64,000 bases of DNA from Corbicula japonica (taxonomy: Eukaryota; Mollusca; Bivalvia; Venerida; Cyrenidae), in the NCBI GenBank assembly GCA_038501625.1, contig JAZAYU010000264.1, positions 124,001 to 188,000 of the forward strand, written 5' to 3'. The translations under genes were made by a program, and so were the position numbers. Each line of letters starts with the position of its first letter. Within the stretch, counting starts at the first letter, position 1. This document shows positions 22,877 through 34,578 of the stretch, piece after piece. The notes under the pieces were generated by a model. That model was not told the DNA's origin. It ran no database searches and worked only from the letters and a program-made list of their open reading frames with translations.

Positions 22877-23072
22877 GTTACAGCTATGTAATGGACTTGA
22901 CCGCCATTATAGATAGTCATCTGTACAATACATCAGTTATAAGTTTTACACCGATCTCACATGTTTTGAGATTCTCAACATTGGAAATAAAGGATTCAAA
23001 AACTTGTTGGAAGTGACATGTGTTTATGATTCAACCTGAAGACCTAATCAAAGTTTGCGATTATGCAAACTA

Positions 23073-24481
23073 CGAGGGATGATCCAAAATAACGTAGACT
23101 TTTGTTATAGTTTTCATATTATTCAAAAATACCACAAATACAATTACACAAGCTTTAATCGGAATATGTCCAGCATATTTTTACAAAATATCAGCAAAAT
23201 ACAACATCACATAAAAAAAATATGAACAATTAAAATCATACACTAACCGCTATCCGGCGCACGTCAAATTAGATCTAATAACGTCAACGACGTTAATTCA
23301 CGGGCGCAGCGTTAGCGAAGCGGCGTATGTTCTAAGTTTCTTTAAATAGACTCCGTCACCGGAATGCGATACTGGGGAACCCATTGATCGAACATATTAG
23401 TGTATCATTGCTGGTCAAAGTCTCGCAAGTGGTTATGAGGCAATCAAAAAAGTGGTCCTCTTCTCGCTCGTACCGCCGAAGAAACGACCAGGAATGCAAT
23501 ACCCACAATATTGCGGTACTTTAGCCACGGGCATGTAACTGTTAAAATAACTCATAACAAATTTGTATTTTTTTTATATATAACGATCTTATTGTGGACA
23601 TACTCTGTGAAGCTGTTTACTCAAGTGTAATAAAAAATTATAAATAACCTCTTTATTCTTATTTGATAATGTATGACTTCGTAATGATTCAAATACCAAA
23701 CAAAAACATTTTTTGAAAAACATATTTGTTAATTAATTATTAACACACCTTTAAAAATGTCATTTGCTCGGCAATATCCGTTGCACGGTACCTCATCCAG
23801 TCTAGAATAGGTCGAAAAGCGCAACAATAGTTAGACTTTAGTCCGCTTCAATTGCCTGCCGGCTTGACGTCACTGCCGTAACGCCGATTTGTTTTCTATT
23901 TTCCTTACCCGAGGCCTATTTTATGGCTCTTCTGGCCGTAAAAAAAAACACTGGTACCATTTAAAAACTAGAGCTCGGCATACGGAAGTTTTCATTTGCG
24001 TCTGCTAAATTTTTATAGCTTTTCATGAGATGATTTTCAAAGACCATGACATAATTTTATAGTAGCGCATATTTGCGGGCGATCTGACGGCGACATTTCT
24101 GACGTTTTAACATTGGTGATAGCTCTCTTAAATATTGACTGTTTTTAAAACGCATAGTCAGAATGACGAAAAATTTCGGCATGACTTCATTTGTATACCG
24201 TGCTTTGACGTTGCGAAGTTTGGTTCTTTTTCCACTAGTAGTTTTGTTTTTATTGACATGTATATGCTTTATAAAGTACAATGGCAACGGCGTGCGCCGC
24301 CTACGTGTTACCATGGTTATTCAAATAAGCGACGAGCTTTTGAAATCAATTAAATTTATGAATATTTTAGCTCAGTTTGTTACGTTTGTGTTCTGATTGA
24401 ATTTAGTATATAATTTATTGCGAACGTGTCTCTTATTAAGATGCAATGACACAAGTCTACGTTATTTTGGATCATCCCTCG
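23073..24481. mobile_element. Mariner/Tc1-like element, 1409 bp, perfect 28-bp TIRs
   Basis: Positions 23073-23100 and 24454-24481 are exact inverted copies beginning CGAGGGATGATCCAAAATAA. Both are flanked by TA, the mariner/Tc1 target duplication. The interior carries only short, unrecognisable open frames on both strands, so no intact transposase is visible. The perfect termini suggest recent mobilisation in trans. The element ends 275 bp before the first in-frame ATG of the GST gene. Confidence 0.85.
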
Positions 24482-24848
24482 TATGCATTAGACAACATGA
24501 ATAAAAATGTAATTTTTCGTGCCCGTTCAACAGATTTGTAATTTGGAAAAAAATAAAGTTTTATAACCCGATTTAAATGTTAACTCTTTAATTCAAAATT
24601 TCGTATATGTAGATTGAACGAGAAAGTTATCTATCTTTCTATGTTAACTGATTCGTAATCATAACGGATATCTTCGGATTTGTAAACATACATTTCAGGT
24701 TATAAAGAAGGACGACGTTTGATATTAAGAGTAACAAACAGATAAAACAATACTTATGCATGGATTGAAACTTACTTTGACGAGGCTTACGATCTCATCA
24801 GGTGTGAGAAACATCCTGCTTCCAGTTCTGGCAAAGCAGTGTTCCGCC
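24482..24848 (+). promoter_or_regulatory. GST omega 5' region with antioxidant-response-like word
   Basis: The sequence between the mariner-like element and the GST start. TGACGAGGC at 24778-24786 fits the core TGACNNNGC of antioxidant response elements, which control many GST genes. The preceding base is T instead of A/G, and one match is weak evidence. The same bases are in frame with a possible upstream start. Confidence 0.25.
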
Positions 24849-24885
24849 ATGACTTCAAAAATCACAGAATGTTCGTTCGGACGAG
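24849..24885 (+). CDS. GSTO1: GST omega coding exon 1
   Basis: Encodes [12 protein letters not shown] and the first base of a glycine codon; donor CGAG|GTACTA, phase 1. Short and polar, like the N-terminal extension typical of omega GSTs. Confidence 0.8.
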
Positions 24886-27800
24886 GTACTAGTAATCTTT
24901 TGCTTTGTTATAATTTACTACATAGTTTTGTGCATGCTATGGAGTATGTGATGTAAAGATTGCGATATAACTTACCACTAATTTTACTATATTTTATTTG
25001 TAAGGATATGCAGGCATTGCTGACTGCATTAATAATACATAATATTTGATGTAACCTTTCTTCGATATTTTAGATTATATCTTAATCCAGATAGCTGCGG
25101 TTTAACCCCCCCCCCCCCCCCCCCCCTTAACACACAAATGATAACCTGAAGATTCGTGTTCTTGATTATGATCTCGTACTAAAAAGTAACTTCTGTGCTT
25201 CTTTATTTCCATTTGAGATTTAAAATCGGTGACAATGTAGTCATTAACGCAGTTGTTTGAAACATATATTAAGGCTCAGATCGGAATCGAACATTTGGGC
25301 TTAAACAATCTTCAATCGGAATCAATTGGAAAAACATGTTTAAAGCGCAACAGTTGGAAACTAGGACAACGCAGTTCTTGAAATAACAGAATATTTGTTG
25401 TAAGAAAAAAATGTCACATGCATAAAGATGGTAATAAAATATTTTTAACTAAACTAAACTGGAGCGCAAACGTGGGGAATACAGAAAATAGGGTTCAAGT
25501 GTATCGGTGTTAAAGGTACTTTGTAACAATAAACATCCATTTCATATCATCTTTCAATTTTTCTGCGAATTTAATTACGAAGTATTCGCAATAAAGAATT
25601 AGTTTTTAAAACATCAGCACCCTTAATGAGTTATACCACGTTTGTGTCTAGTAACTTTGTTCAGTAAAAGAACAAAACTGGAAGGTTCCTGCTTTGAAAT
25701 CTTTTTTCCGCTCTTGCGATGAGCCATTGAAATATAGTTAACGTTCAATGGCATTTGCCCATCGAGCGTTTAATTGAAAATATTTAAATATTTGTTATTT
25801 GTTGCGTTTTTAAAGCGCTTGAGTATAATTTAACATTTTTAGGTCAAGAATGTCCGCCGAGGAAGCCCGGAGTTCTAAGATTGTATAGTATGCGGTTTTG
25901 TCCGTACGCGCAAAGAACACGCCTCGTCCTCGAGCATAAACATATAAAGTAAGTATGAGAGGAGCCATGGTGAGCATTTAGGATCGGGTTTAGTGCACCA
26001 TCTGCCCGTTTATTATGTTTATAGTGATCAGACTTTTGATAATTCTGAATTTGTTCGCTTAGATGCACTCTTTGTCCACTAAGCAATTCAAGTTTCTGGC
26101 TGGAACAGGGTGGCTATACTAAGTGACTTGGAATGCCGTGCACATATTAATATTGGAACAAAACTCGCTTCAGGTAGGATGGTAAGCGTTTATAAGGTGT
26201 TACTGTCGAGAATCATTGGATTGGATCGTTTGTGCACGACATTCAAACTTTCGATGCTTCAGACAAAATTTGTCATGGAATGTTTGAGAAAACGGCCACA
26301 AAATAAAAGGAGCGACTAGCTGTGAATGAAAATGCTTGATAACAGAAGTATACGGTGGTTAAAATCGGCCTAGACTTTACCGAGAAACAAGCAAAACCCT
26401 ACCTGAAGCGTGTAGTTTTTCTAATATAAATATGTGCACGACATTCTAAAAGTCACGTGGTATAGCCACCTTGTGGAAAGTGAGGTAACGTCAGTAATAC
26501 ATTTTACTTCTAGTTTTTTTATCTGCATGTTGATTTCTACGGTTTTTGGGGTTTCAGGTATGAGACCGTAAATGTAAACCTAAAGCGCAAACCTGATTGG
26601 CTGTTTGAGATGAACCCTATAGGGCTGGTTCCCGTGCTGGAATGGGATGGTGGCGTGCTGCACGAGTCGGCCACGTGCAATGATTATATAGATGAAGCGT
26701 ACCCGGGAGAGAAGTTAAACCCCGCTGATCCCTACCAGCGAGCCAGAGACCGGCAGCTATGGGAATCTATGAACAAAGTGGGTTCTTGATATAAACCACA
26801 CTGTTGAACGGAATAGTAACGCATCCGACAGTCCTAACTTGTAACTCAGTCCGTTTACTTAGTTAAATATAAACTTGAATTTTTACTGATCATGTTTTAA
26901 TGCCGCTTCAGCAGCACAATCCTTAGAAAGTCGGTATGGGGGTTTGTTCTTTAATTATTTCTGTAATTAAACCGATATTTTATATCATACTATACTTAAA
27001 ATTACACAAAAAGAAAATTGACTAATTACTAAGCATTCCAAAACATAATGTCATAGTCCACTGATAATAATGAATTTTCTCCGTAATGTCTGTGATTGTT
27101 GGTGCCGTGCCTTATTACCTGTGATTATCATCCAACCGTTACATTGATGGAGTCTGTTTGCCCTAATGCTTAATAAATTATGTATTGTTTGTAGTTAATA
27201 AGTTCATTCTACGAGGTTGCGGGTACAAGAGGACAAGACAAAAAAGTGTTTGACAGAATGATGCGGGCTTTCACGCGATATGAGAAGGAACTAGCCAGTA
27301 GAGGAGGTGGTCCATTCTTTGGAGGTCTGTGCCCAAGATAATAAAACTAAGATTGGAAACCAGTCTGAAATTTCAAGCGTCTGATTGGCTGAAATGGCGA
27401 CTGGTCGCAATTTCAGCCAATCAGATGCTTGAGATTTTAGACTGGTTTCCAGATTTAGTTTTATGATCTTGTGCAATATTCGAAAATATTTGAATCGTAT
27501 GAAAGGTCAATGAAATACATGTATATGAAAATGGAACATTAAAAGTTATTTATTATAGAAATATTTAATAAAATGCCAACTCGGTTTGATGTCACTCATG
27601 GAAATGCTTATCACTACGTAGGCAGCCCAAGCGTAGCTCGGGGTACAGCGCAACTCAATAAAGTAAACAGTCCCAAACCAACGGGTAGTGTGCATATGAT
27701 AGAGTTCATGAAATATTCGATGCAGTATTATTATGTTTCTTGAATGAAATTACATATTATAACTTATATCATATTTTATGTGCTTAAAAGCTCAAACGAG

Positions 27801-28262
27801 ATTGTGTTATCTGTTAAAAAAAACATGTATAGAAATAACATTAACTTGACTTGACTAATGACATATTTATGCTCGTGTAGAAACCCTATTCTTCAAAGCA
27901 TATAGTTTAGCAGTGAATTTAGCTTTGAAATTTAGTTTAGCCATGAATTGAGCTTCGAATTTTAGCATGAATATAGCAGTAGAGTTTTGTTGTTGTGTTT
28001 AGGTAAAAAAGTTTGCATGGCAGACATCATGCTGTGGCCATGGTTTGAACGACTTCCGGTTGTGAACAAAGTCGTACCGGAAACGACAATCACCACAACG
28101 AACTATCCTCTTCTAGCGACGTGGATTAAACACATGTACGAGCTTCCGGCAGTGAAGAACACGTTGTTTGATGCTGATTCACACGCGCATTTCTTGAAAA
28201 CTTTGCAAATAGACAAAAATCCAGATTACGACTACGGACTTGTCCAACCAGCCAGACTGTGA
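24849..28262 (+). CDS. GSTO1: Glutathione S-transferase omega (complete, 5 exons)
   Basis: Cytosolic omega-class GST of 250 residues, a glutathione-dependent thiol transferase and dehydroascorbate reductase type. Exons are 24849-24885, 25843-25948, 26558-26777, 27195-27324 and 28003-28262; all junctions are GT/AG, phases agree and the total is 753 bases. The thioredoxin-fold N-terminus has [14 protein letters not shown] with Cys32 at the omega active site (Ser/Tyr in other classes), [13 protein letters not shown] with the cis-proline, and [18 protein letters not shown] in the glutathione site. The helical C-terminal domain has GGPFFGG, then [13 protein letters not shown], and ends [12 protein letters not shown]. 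Length is typical of the family. Start at MTSKITEC, in context GCCATGA. An in-frame ATG at 24756 would add 31 residues. Confidence 0.95.
24886..25842. other. GST intron 1, with a 21-base C homopolymer
   Basis: No exon between the two coding exons. An uninterrupted run of 21 C lies at 25106-25126 in otherwise AT-rich sequence; such tracts are prone to slippage and to sequencing error. Confidence 0.6.
25843..25948 (+). CDS. GSTO1: GST omega coding exon 2 (active-site cysteine)
   Basis: Encodes [19 protein letters not shown] and [17 protein letters not shown] (last codon split), with the catalytic Cys32. Acceptor CATTTTTAG, donor ATAAA|GTAAGT, phase 2. Joins exon 3 to give [19 protein letters not shown]. 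Confidence 0.92.
26109..26470. mobile_element. MITE with ~50-bp inverted ends in GST intron 2
   Basis: The left end GGTGGCTATACTAAGTGACT and the inverse of the right end GGTGGCTATACCACGTGACT continue in register for about 50 bp with a few mismatches (further shared words AATG and GTGCACATATT). About 362 bp, no transposase. No clear target duplication. Confidence 0.7.
26558..26777 (+). CDS. GSTO1: GST omega coding exon 3
   Basis: Residues 49-121: the rest of the thioredoxin fold ([30 protein letters not shown]) and the first C-terminal helix ([11 protein letters not shown]). The donor AACAAA|GTGGGT in phase 0 is required by exon 4; the alternative one base on would give a stop. Confidence 0.93.
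27195..27324 (+). CDS. GSTO1: GST omega coding exon 4
   Basis: Encodes [14 protein letters not shown] ... [21 protein letters not shown] and PFFG, helices of the C-terminal domain. Its donor is GGAG|GTCTGT, weak at positions +3 to +6. The family A MITE begins right there. Confidence 0.92.
27329..27472. mobile_element. Family A MITE abutting the GST exon 4 donor
   Basis: A near-perfect palindrome from GTGCCCAAGATAATAAAAC to its inverse GTTTTATGATCTTGTGC, closely matching the 7446 copy. Its left end begins four to five bases after the exon 4 border, so it contributes the outer donor positions. Confidence 0.8.
28003..28262 (+). CDS. GSTO1: GST omega terminal exon 5
   Basis: Encodes [18 protein letters not shown] through [12 protein letters not shown] and TGA at 28260-28262. 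[13 protein letters not shown] corresponds to the conserved omega-class substrate-site helix (SMIDYLIWPWFERL in the human enzyme). Acceptor GTGTTTAG. Confidence 0.95.
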
Positions 28263-28301
28263 TGTTCATACTAATTTATAAGTCTAAATCAGGTCATTGT
28301 G

Positions 28302-28307
28302 ATTAAA
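28302..28307 (+). terminator. Candidate polyadenylation signal for GST omega
   Basis: ATTAAA 40 bases after the stop codon; the first such word downstream. Candidate without transcript evidence. Confidence 0.35.
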
Positions 28308-28668
28308 AGTGCTCAGAAAAATCAAATAATACATAGCGGGTATATGTAAACGAACGCATCACATCATTGGAATACAGTTGTTCCTCTAAGGTTTTCTGTG
28401 CGTTTCGTTACTATTTACTTTGTGGAATTATAAAGTATCCAAAAGTTTGCTGAAAGAAACATAGAGTGTCTCTGTATTTCTTTAAGAAATTGAATTGGGA
28501 CACGTTACGGGAAAACTTTTGAAATTGTAGTTTTTACTATATTTATATAGAATTTATAATTATCTATTATTTTTTCATATATGAAAAATGATATCGTTGT
28601 ACATTTTGACTATATGATGGTATTTTTACCGCTAAGATGGTATTTTTACCGCAAAATGTGGTCTTAAT

Positions 28669-29340
28669 CACGGTATGGGGCCGGACACCGGATATTACCG
28701 CGTTTTTGAGTCAACACAAAGTTTTAAAATTTACCGGGGGTAAGAAAAATTCAATTTCTTAGCTCATATGACACTAATCTGACCTGGGTTTGATTTTGTG
28801 CTTCCCTAAATAAAGGATAGATATCATATAAGTACAAGCATCAACCACAAAATCAAGATTTGTTCAGCTCTCTGTAAAGTTCACCATTGCTCACGTTAGA
28901 AATTGATGCCCAGGTACCGAAAATCTAGTTTGATTATTAGTTTCTTCCAAAAATAAAAATTCTGAATCGGCAGTTTTCGTAAACTCCTTCTTATGAACTT
29001 ACATTCCAATTTTTAGCAAGATAGACAAAAATTGACTTCCACAGAGACAAAAAATGCACGCGCCTAATGTACTGGGTATACAAAACCTTTGCTCAAAACT
29101 GTCCGCTGTATAATGAGCAACGATGAATTTTTACATATATTTTAACAAATCTTGTTTTTGTGGTTGATTCTTGTACTTATATGATATCTGGCTTTTATAA
29201 AGGGAAACACAAAATCAAACCCAGGTCAGATAAGTGTCATATGAGCTGAGAAATCGAATTTTTCTTACCTCAGGTAACTTCTGCAAACTTTGTTTTGACT
29301 CAAAAACGCGGTTATATCCGGTGTCCGGCCCCATGCCGTG
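28669..29340. mobile_element. Long-inverted-repeat DNA element with TTAAT duplication
   Basis: Arms of about 200 bp (28669-28870 and 29143-29340) are inverted copies at high identity. They start CACGGTATGGGGCCGGACAC and end, inverted, with CACGGCATGGGGCCGGACAC. TTAAT directly flanks both ends (28664-28668 and 29341-29345). The central 270 bp is unique and non-coding. A non-autonomous foldback-type element; superfamily not recognised. Confidence 0.8.
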
Positions 29341-29345
29341 TTAAT

Positions 29346-30236
29346 GACGTCAATTCAAGAATTGACGTTAGTTGCCGGAAGATTACTTTCCCGTGACACG
29401 CCCCAGTTATAAGCTTCTATATCATGTGCACTCGTTCGTTTTATTTGCTTCTTTATGAGCAGTATTATAATGTTATTAATCAAGTGAATTCATATTGGCC
29501 TTGTTATTGGGTCAAGGGTAGTCATATTGGCCCGAGGCCGAAGGCCGAGGGCTAATATGACTGCCCGAGACTCAATTTAGTTCATATCCAAATATATCCA
29601 AAATTCTAAATTTAGTTCATATCCAAATATATCCAAAAAGAATTCTTTTTTCGCACATTCCATCCACGAATTCCGCATGTAATACTCAATTTATCATGTC
29701 TGTAAGTTATCCAAACGAAGCTTTGATCCTTTTTGCAAAATTTTTCTGAATATACTTGCTCAAATCAAGAGTAATCCCTTAAAAGTCACTGTTTTTTTAG
29801 TTTCAAAAATTCTTGCTGCAGACATCGGCGTTGTTGTTGTACTGATGAGTTAGATAAACTCAAAGATTTTCATTTCACAGAAAGAAACGACCAAAAGCAG
29901 CAACATAGACTTATCCTCTGCCGCTTTGAATAAATGCACCTCGTGTCCAAAGTCACACTATCTATTATCATTTTTTTCCATAAAAATTCGACTTAGAAAT
30001 TCCAAAATGGCGGCATTTTTGTTTTTAAAAGGAAGTGATTTAATCCATATTGGACCAGTTCATTATCCAATCAGAATCATGCGATCTCATATTGGCTCAG
30101 TAAAACCCGTATTGGCCCAGGTTATCTCGTATTGGCCCTGTTGAAATTTCATATGAATTGAGTGCAACCCATATAAGGTGGACCGAATTGTACATATCGT
30201 GTCAATATTGTTTTAGTTAATTAATAATCAATTGAA
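29346..30236. repeat. Intergenic with palindrome and short direct repeats
   Basis: ACGTCAATTC-AA-GAATTGACGT is a perfect inverted repeat at 29347-29368. The phrase TTTAGTTCATATCCAAATAT occurs twice about 33 bp apart near 29577-29637. Several TATTGGCCC words recur at 29515-30140, suggesting another decayed repeat. No gene. Confidence 0.5.
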
Positions 30237-30540
30237 TTATCCAACGCCAAGATCCTAAACAGTCTCAAATCTTTAACTTGTGATTGGTCAGTTTGGAGAC
30301 TTGACTTGTTGTCCAACTAATCAGCTGTTTGCTACTAGAGACTGGTTTCCAGTTTGATTTGAAGTTTTTACCACGAGACCAGGTAGCTACTTGAGCCGTC
30401 CAAAGAAATGGCAGTGATGTTGATTATCACACCAGGGTTAAAGGTTTTAAAACTGAGATTAGAAACCAGTCTCAAATCTCAAGCATCTGATTGGCTGAAA
30501 TGGCGACTGGTTTCCATGCTCAGCTTTATAACCTTGGGGA
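30237..30540. repeat. Two adjacent family A MITE copies
   Basis: The first copy (about 30237-30372) is diverged. The second (about 30434-30540) reads TTTTAAAACTGAGATTAGAAACC, then the conserved core, but its inverted half is shortened to CTGGTTTCCATGCTCAGCTTTATAACC. Confidence 0.6.
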
Positions 30541-33500
30541 CTGGGTCGGAACCGCACTTTGTTTGTTTTTTATTTTCACTGGGTCTCTATTTAGTTAAAG
30601 TTATTATATAGTAAGTGAAGTTTAAAATAAAGAGACTTGATGGGAACGAAGCGTATAGAAGTGACCGTGGTATCTTTATTGTTTAAACAGCACTTAATAT
30701 AAACTAAAAACCTAGTTATCGCCGCAATTTTACTTTATAACTATCAGGAATTTCGTCATTACTCTTAACATATGGTTTTAACAGATAACAGGCTCAGAAT
30801 ATTTGAAATTATGTTTTGATTGCCGTAGAGCCATTCATACTATGAATATGAACTTTCTATAAACTATATTTACTAAAACAGAGTTGAAAGCATCAGTTCT
30901 GGCCTTTTAGAGCAATAATTACTGAAGTTACCAATAAATAAAACATGTGAAAAAATTAAGAATTATTTAGGATTTTTGTAGAATGGTATTTTTCTTTAAG
31001 ACAAATAATTGTTTGAGAGAAATATCCTAATGTGAAAGACAATTTATGTAATGTATGTGATGGTATATTTATCAAAATTTAAATTAATTGTGTGCAGTTT
31101 CTTGCTTTTTCTTTTCTTAATATTTTGCTGATTATTAAAGTTATAATCGGTAACATATAATAAAATGAAGAGACATAAACATAATAAAATTCTTGAAACT
31201 TGTTGTTTTTGTCTTGATTTGTGGAATGGAGTTATTTCACCAAGACAACTTGTACTTGTTTGTTTATTTGAGAATCTGTTTGGGCAAGTGTGAGGTTGTT
31301 GCACCCTAGAACCTGGTTTAAACCCCAGTGGCAAATTGTTTTGCCACTGACCGTTCCAATTCGGTAACCTCAATGGTTCTCTTTTTCGTTAATTGTTTAT
31401 AACGTCTTATTTGAAATTAATTATGTTATAAACACATGCTCTCTTTCCCTCTCTTCTTTTTCGCTGCATGGGGAGTCTGTGTTATTCTGAGGGTGACGAT
31501 TCCTGATATTTTACTTTTTTTGTCTAGTTTTTGTAAGAACAAATAAATGTTATCTGTCTTAATCGAGAGCATGGTCTTAGCTTTAGGCTGGATGCAGCAG
31601 TCCATACTTAGTGTGAACGTAATCTGTACTACGATGTTGTAAGATATTAGGTGTATAATTATATAGAGAAAAAAGGTTAAGAATGTCTTAAACCTACAAG
31701 GAGGCCACGGACTACAGACAAGGATACCTTTTACACGAAATCATTACTGTGGTATCATTATATCTCGCGAATGTTTAATTTTCGCGTATTTCGTGCTAGG
31801 GTAAGTGCGCGCAATCAAACCATAGCGAAATCAAACCATTTAGTATGTAGTCTCATTAAAATAATACAAGTGCGCGAATTTTAAGCCCTCGAAAATGTCA
31901 CATGTCATTGGTGCGAAATTTGATCCCCTTAAAATTAAATGATATAAAAGTAATCCCTAAGCACTTAATGAAAGTTATCTCAAAATCAGGAAAATCTGTA
32001 TGTAGATGATTTTCTTTTGTTTAATATGTGCTTGGAACATGAATTATACTAAATTGAGCTTGCAAACATTAACTACGTCCTTAGTTAAATACATTTCTTC
32101 ACTAAAATCTAGCTGGCAATAAGTAATTCCCCCAAAATTCATTGTTGAAATTTTAGCCACTTTTGGCCATTTGCAATGTTTGCGACCTCTTAACCGGATT
32201 GAAGAATGTCACAATAAGCTAAAGGGACATTACTGCCAGTGTAGTGACGCGGGTGCCATGATGGTAACGTACAGTAATTCAGGAGGCTCGGGAACCAGTC
32301 GATTTTGTCTAGGGTTTGTGCGGACCATTAGATAAAGTAACTGTTTGATTGGTTAAAAAATGCAAAAGCAGAACAAACATATTAAAAAGATATGTGAAAA
32401 TGCAAAGTGTATAGAAGAAGTTGCATGAAAACATTTGCATTTTTATTTTGATGATATGAACATTTTGAAAATTTTTATCTTGTAAAAATGGGTAATATTT
32501 TGGACAAAGTGAAACTGAAAGTGGCGCATAGCTAAGGGTGGTGGTATTCCAGTGCTTGTCGCGAAACGTAAAAATATAACGGTTACGCTATATTTTTGTT
32601 GTGTTTTGACGATGTCTCTAGTTAAGTTTGATTCGCAAAAGTAAGATTTTAAGGCATTGACCTAATAGCTTATTCGGAATAGGAGATGAAGCTATACTGT
32701 GAGTCTATAGGAAATGAATTACTGTTGTCCCGATTTAGCTTCGTAATTGCCGGGTGGTAGGCTACAGTTGCACTCACCGACTTAGACAAAGTGTGATTGT
32801 AGCACAGCTTCAATCAGTAAACACATGTTGCAATGCAATCAGGACATATTAAAATTCTTTAAGTATACAATTTAGTTGCATTTGTTTCTTCTGAAACTAA
32901 TCATTTTACAAAATGTATGCTCTCTGTTGTCCTCTCGGCGTTTTGGTTGCGCGAGGAGACTGTGCTTACTGGTTATGGCCATTTCTGATATGCACATTTC
33001 ACTTGTTAGTGCATGTTATTAAATTTTCTCTAGTCTGTTTATACTGTTTCAAAATATTATTAAATGCAGGACATAGTCATCCAAAGTATATGTCCCTGTA
33101 TCTGCAGTCTAAAAATATTAAAGTGAAATGATCTTCTCATATCATTTATGAATCAAATAAAAAATAGATTCAAAAGAAACCATATATTCGTATATTTCGC
33201 AAATCAGGCATACAAACATATATAAAATTGCATTGTTTTTCGTTTAAATTGGAAGATTGTACAAGCAAGCGTGATATATATTTTTCTGAGTTTGAGTTTA
33301 CGAATCAAAAGAAAACTATATTCCCTTCGGTGTAAGTAAGTCACAGACAGGTTATTTCGCGCGCTATATGTTATAGCGCACGGGCTTTCAGTGCACACGG
33401 TACAATGCGGTCATTCAGCTTTGCGAGGCGTTACTGGACGGTCATACAATTTCAATAAATTTGACATTTATTGATGTTTAGTGCTTTAAATTCATTTTAT

Positions 33501-34578
33501 TTTTATATTTTATAGAATAAAAGTAGTCGGAGAATACCCCTAAACTTGTTATTGTTTTGAACGAATAACAGAAATAAGCGGAGATTTCCGTACGCAAGGG
33601 TTCTGGCTAAAATAAAATGCCGAAAAAGTAAATTGGTCATGCTATGTTGGAACTGGTATTTAACGGTGTCTCTAGGTTGGTTCTCTTGAATACTGAATGA
33701 TTTTAAGGTCTTGACTCGGTAGTAAATTCAACACTTGATGAAAGATTATAATGGGAGTCTATGGAATTGAATTTGTAGTATGTAACCTGGACAGGTATTT
33801 AAACACCATGAATAATGTTGAAAAATAATATATGTAGGGATTTTATTTCACGAAGACAATTTTTTGCGCAAAAGTTTAAACCAGAAAACAATAATCTAAA
33901 GTTATTGTATTTGTTAAACCGATAATTCATATTCAGATTGGTTAGGGGCTAAAACTTGTGCATTGTACCGACTACCGAGCTACGTTTTTGTTTGTTCACG
34001 TTTATTAAGCAAATCGACTTCACTGTCTTGAAGATCTGTTTCAGAAGCCAGTCGATTTTATTTTATTATAAAAATACAATGATCGGATGATATTATAAAA
34101 TCACTAACAGTCAAAGAATAAAAAATGGAAATACTATCTATATAACTTTAAGGCAATGTGTAGTCACCGGTCTCAAAAATAGACCGTAAGACCGGTACAC
34201 AATGACTATAGACTATAAAATATACCTGAGTCCGACTTTTAGCAAAACCTGTAATTACGTAAGATTATTTCCCTTTAAATTAACATCACCATTTCCGCAC
34301 ATGTACAGAACATAACATGTCTTTATATGATTGTTACAGCAACTATTTTCAAACAAGCAACACACCAGAAAGAAACCATTTAACATATTTTAGTCTTCAT
34401 TTATTTCCTATGTGATATCGCAGTCATGTTATTTTAAAAGCAATGGTTCTAAGCAATTCTGAATGAGTTTTGGGTATCATGGCATTTCAGGTAATTTTTT
34501 ATGAATTTTTTTAAACATCGGTATAATAAAATGTGTAATTTTATCTGAATTTTCTTGTAAAATAGACTTCAAGCAACT
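30541..34578. other. Four kilobases of intergenic DNA without recognised genes
   Basis: No exon chain or domain was recognised on either strand. A possible Pol III-type B box (GGTTTAAACC) lies on the minus strand near 31315, in a segment with inverted TGGCAAA words (31240-31375), conceivably a SINE. CGCGAA-rich words at 31765-31925 may be another decayed repeat. The segments around 32590-32720 and 33650-33780 share scattered words (TGTCTCTAG, ATTTTAAGG, GAGTCTA) and could be an old duplication. Confidence 0.4.

Noticed and set aside
24057..24314. Basic minus-strand frame within the mariner-like element
   Set aside because: Lysine/arginine-rich, but no helix-turn-helix or DD(D/E) motif of mariner transposase could be matched.
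26110..26319. 69-codon frame between GST exons 2 and 3
   Set aside because: Lies inside the intronic MITE and would break the GST reading frame, which is continuous without it.
29839..29862. CTGATGAG followed by a small hairpin, like a hammerhead ribozyme core
   Set aside because: The required GAAA after stem II is absent (AAAG instead) and no cleavage-site arm pairs are seen.
32913..33131. 72-codon cysteine-containing hydrophobic frame
   Set aside because: Signal-peptide-like at first glance but without homology, splice sites or neighbouring exons; likely chance in AT-rich DNA.
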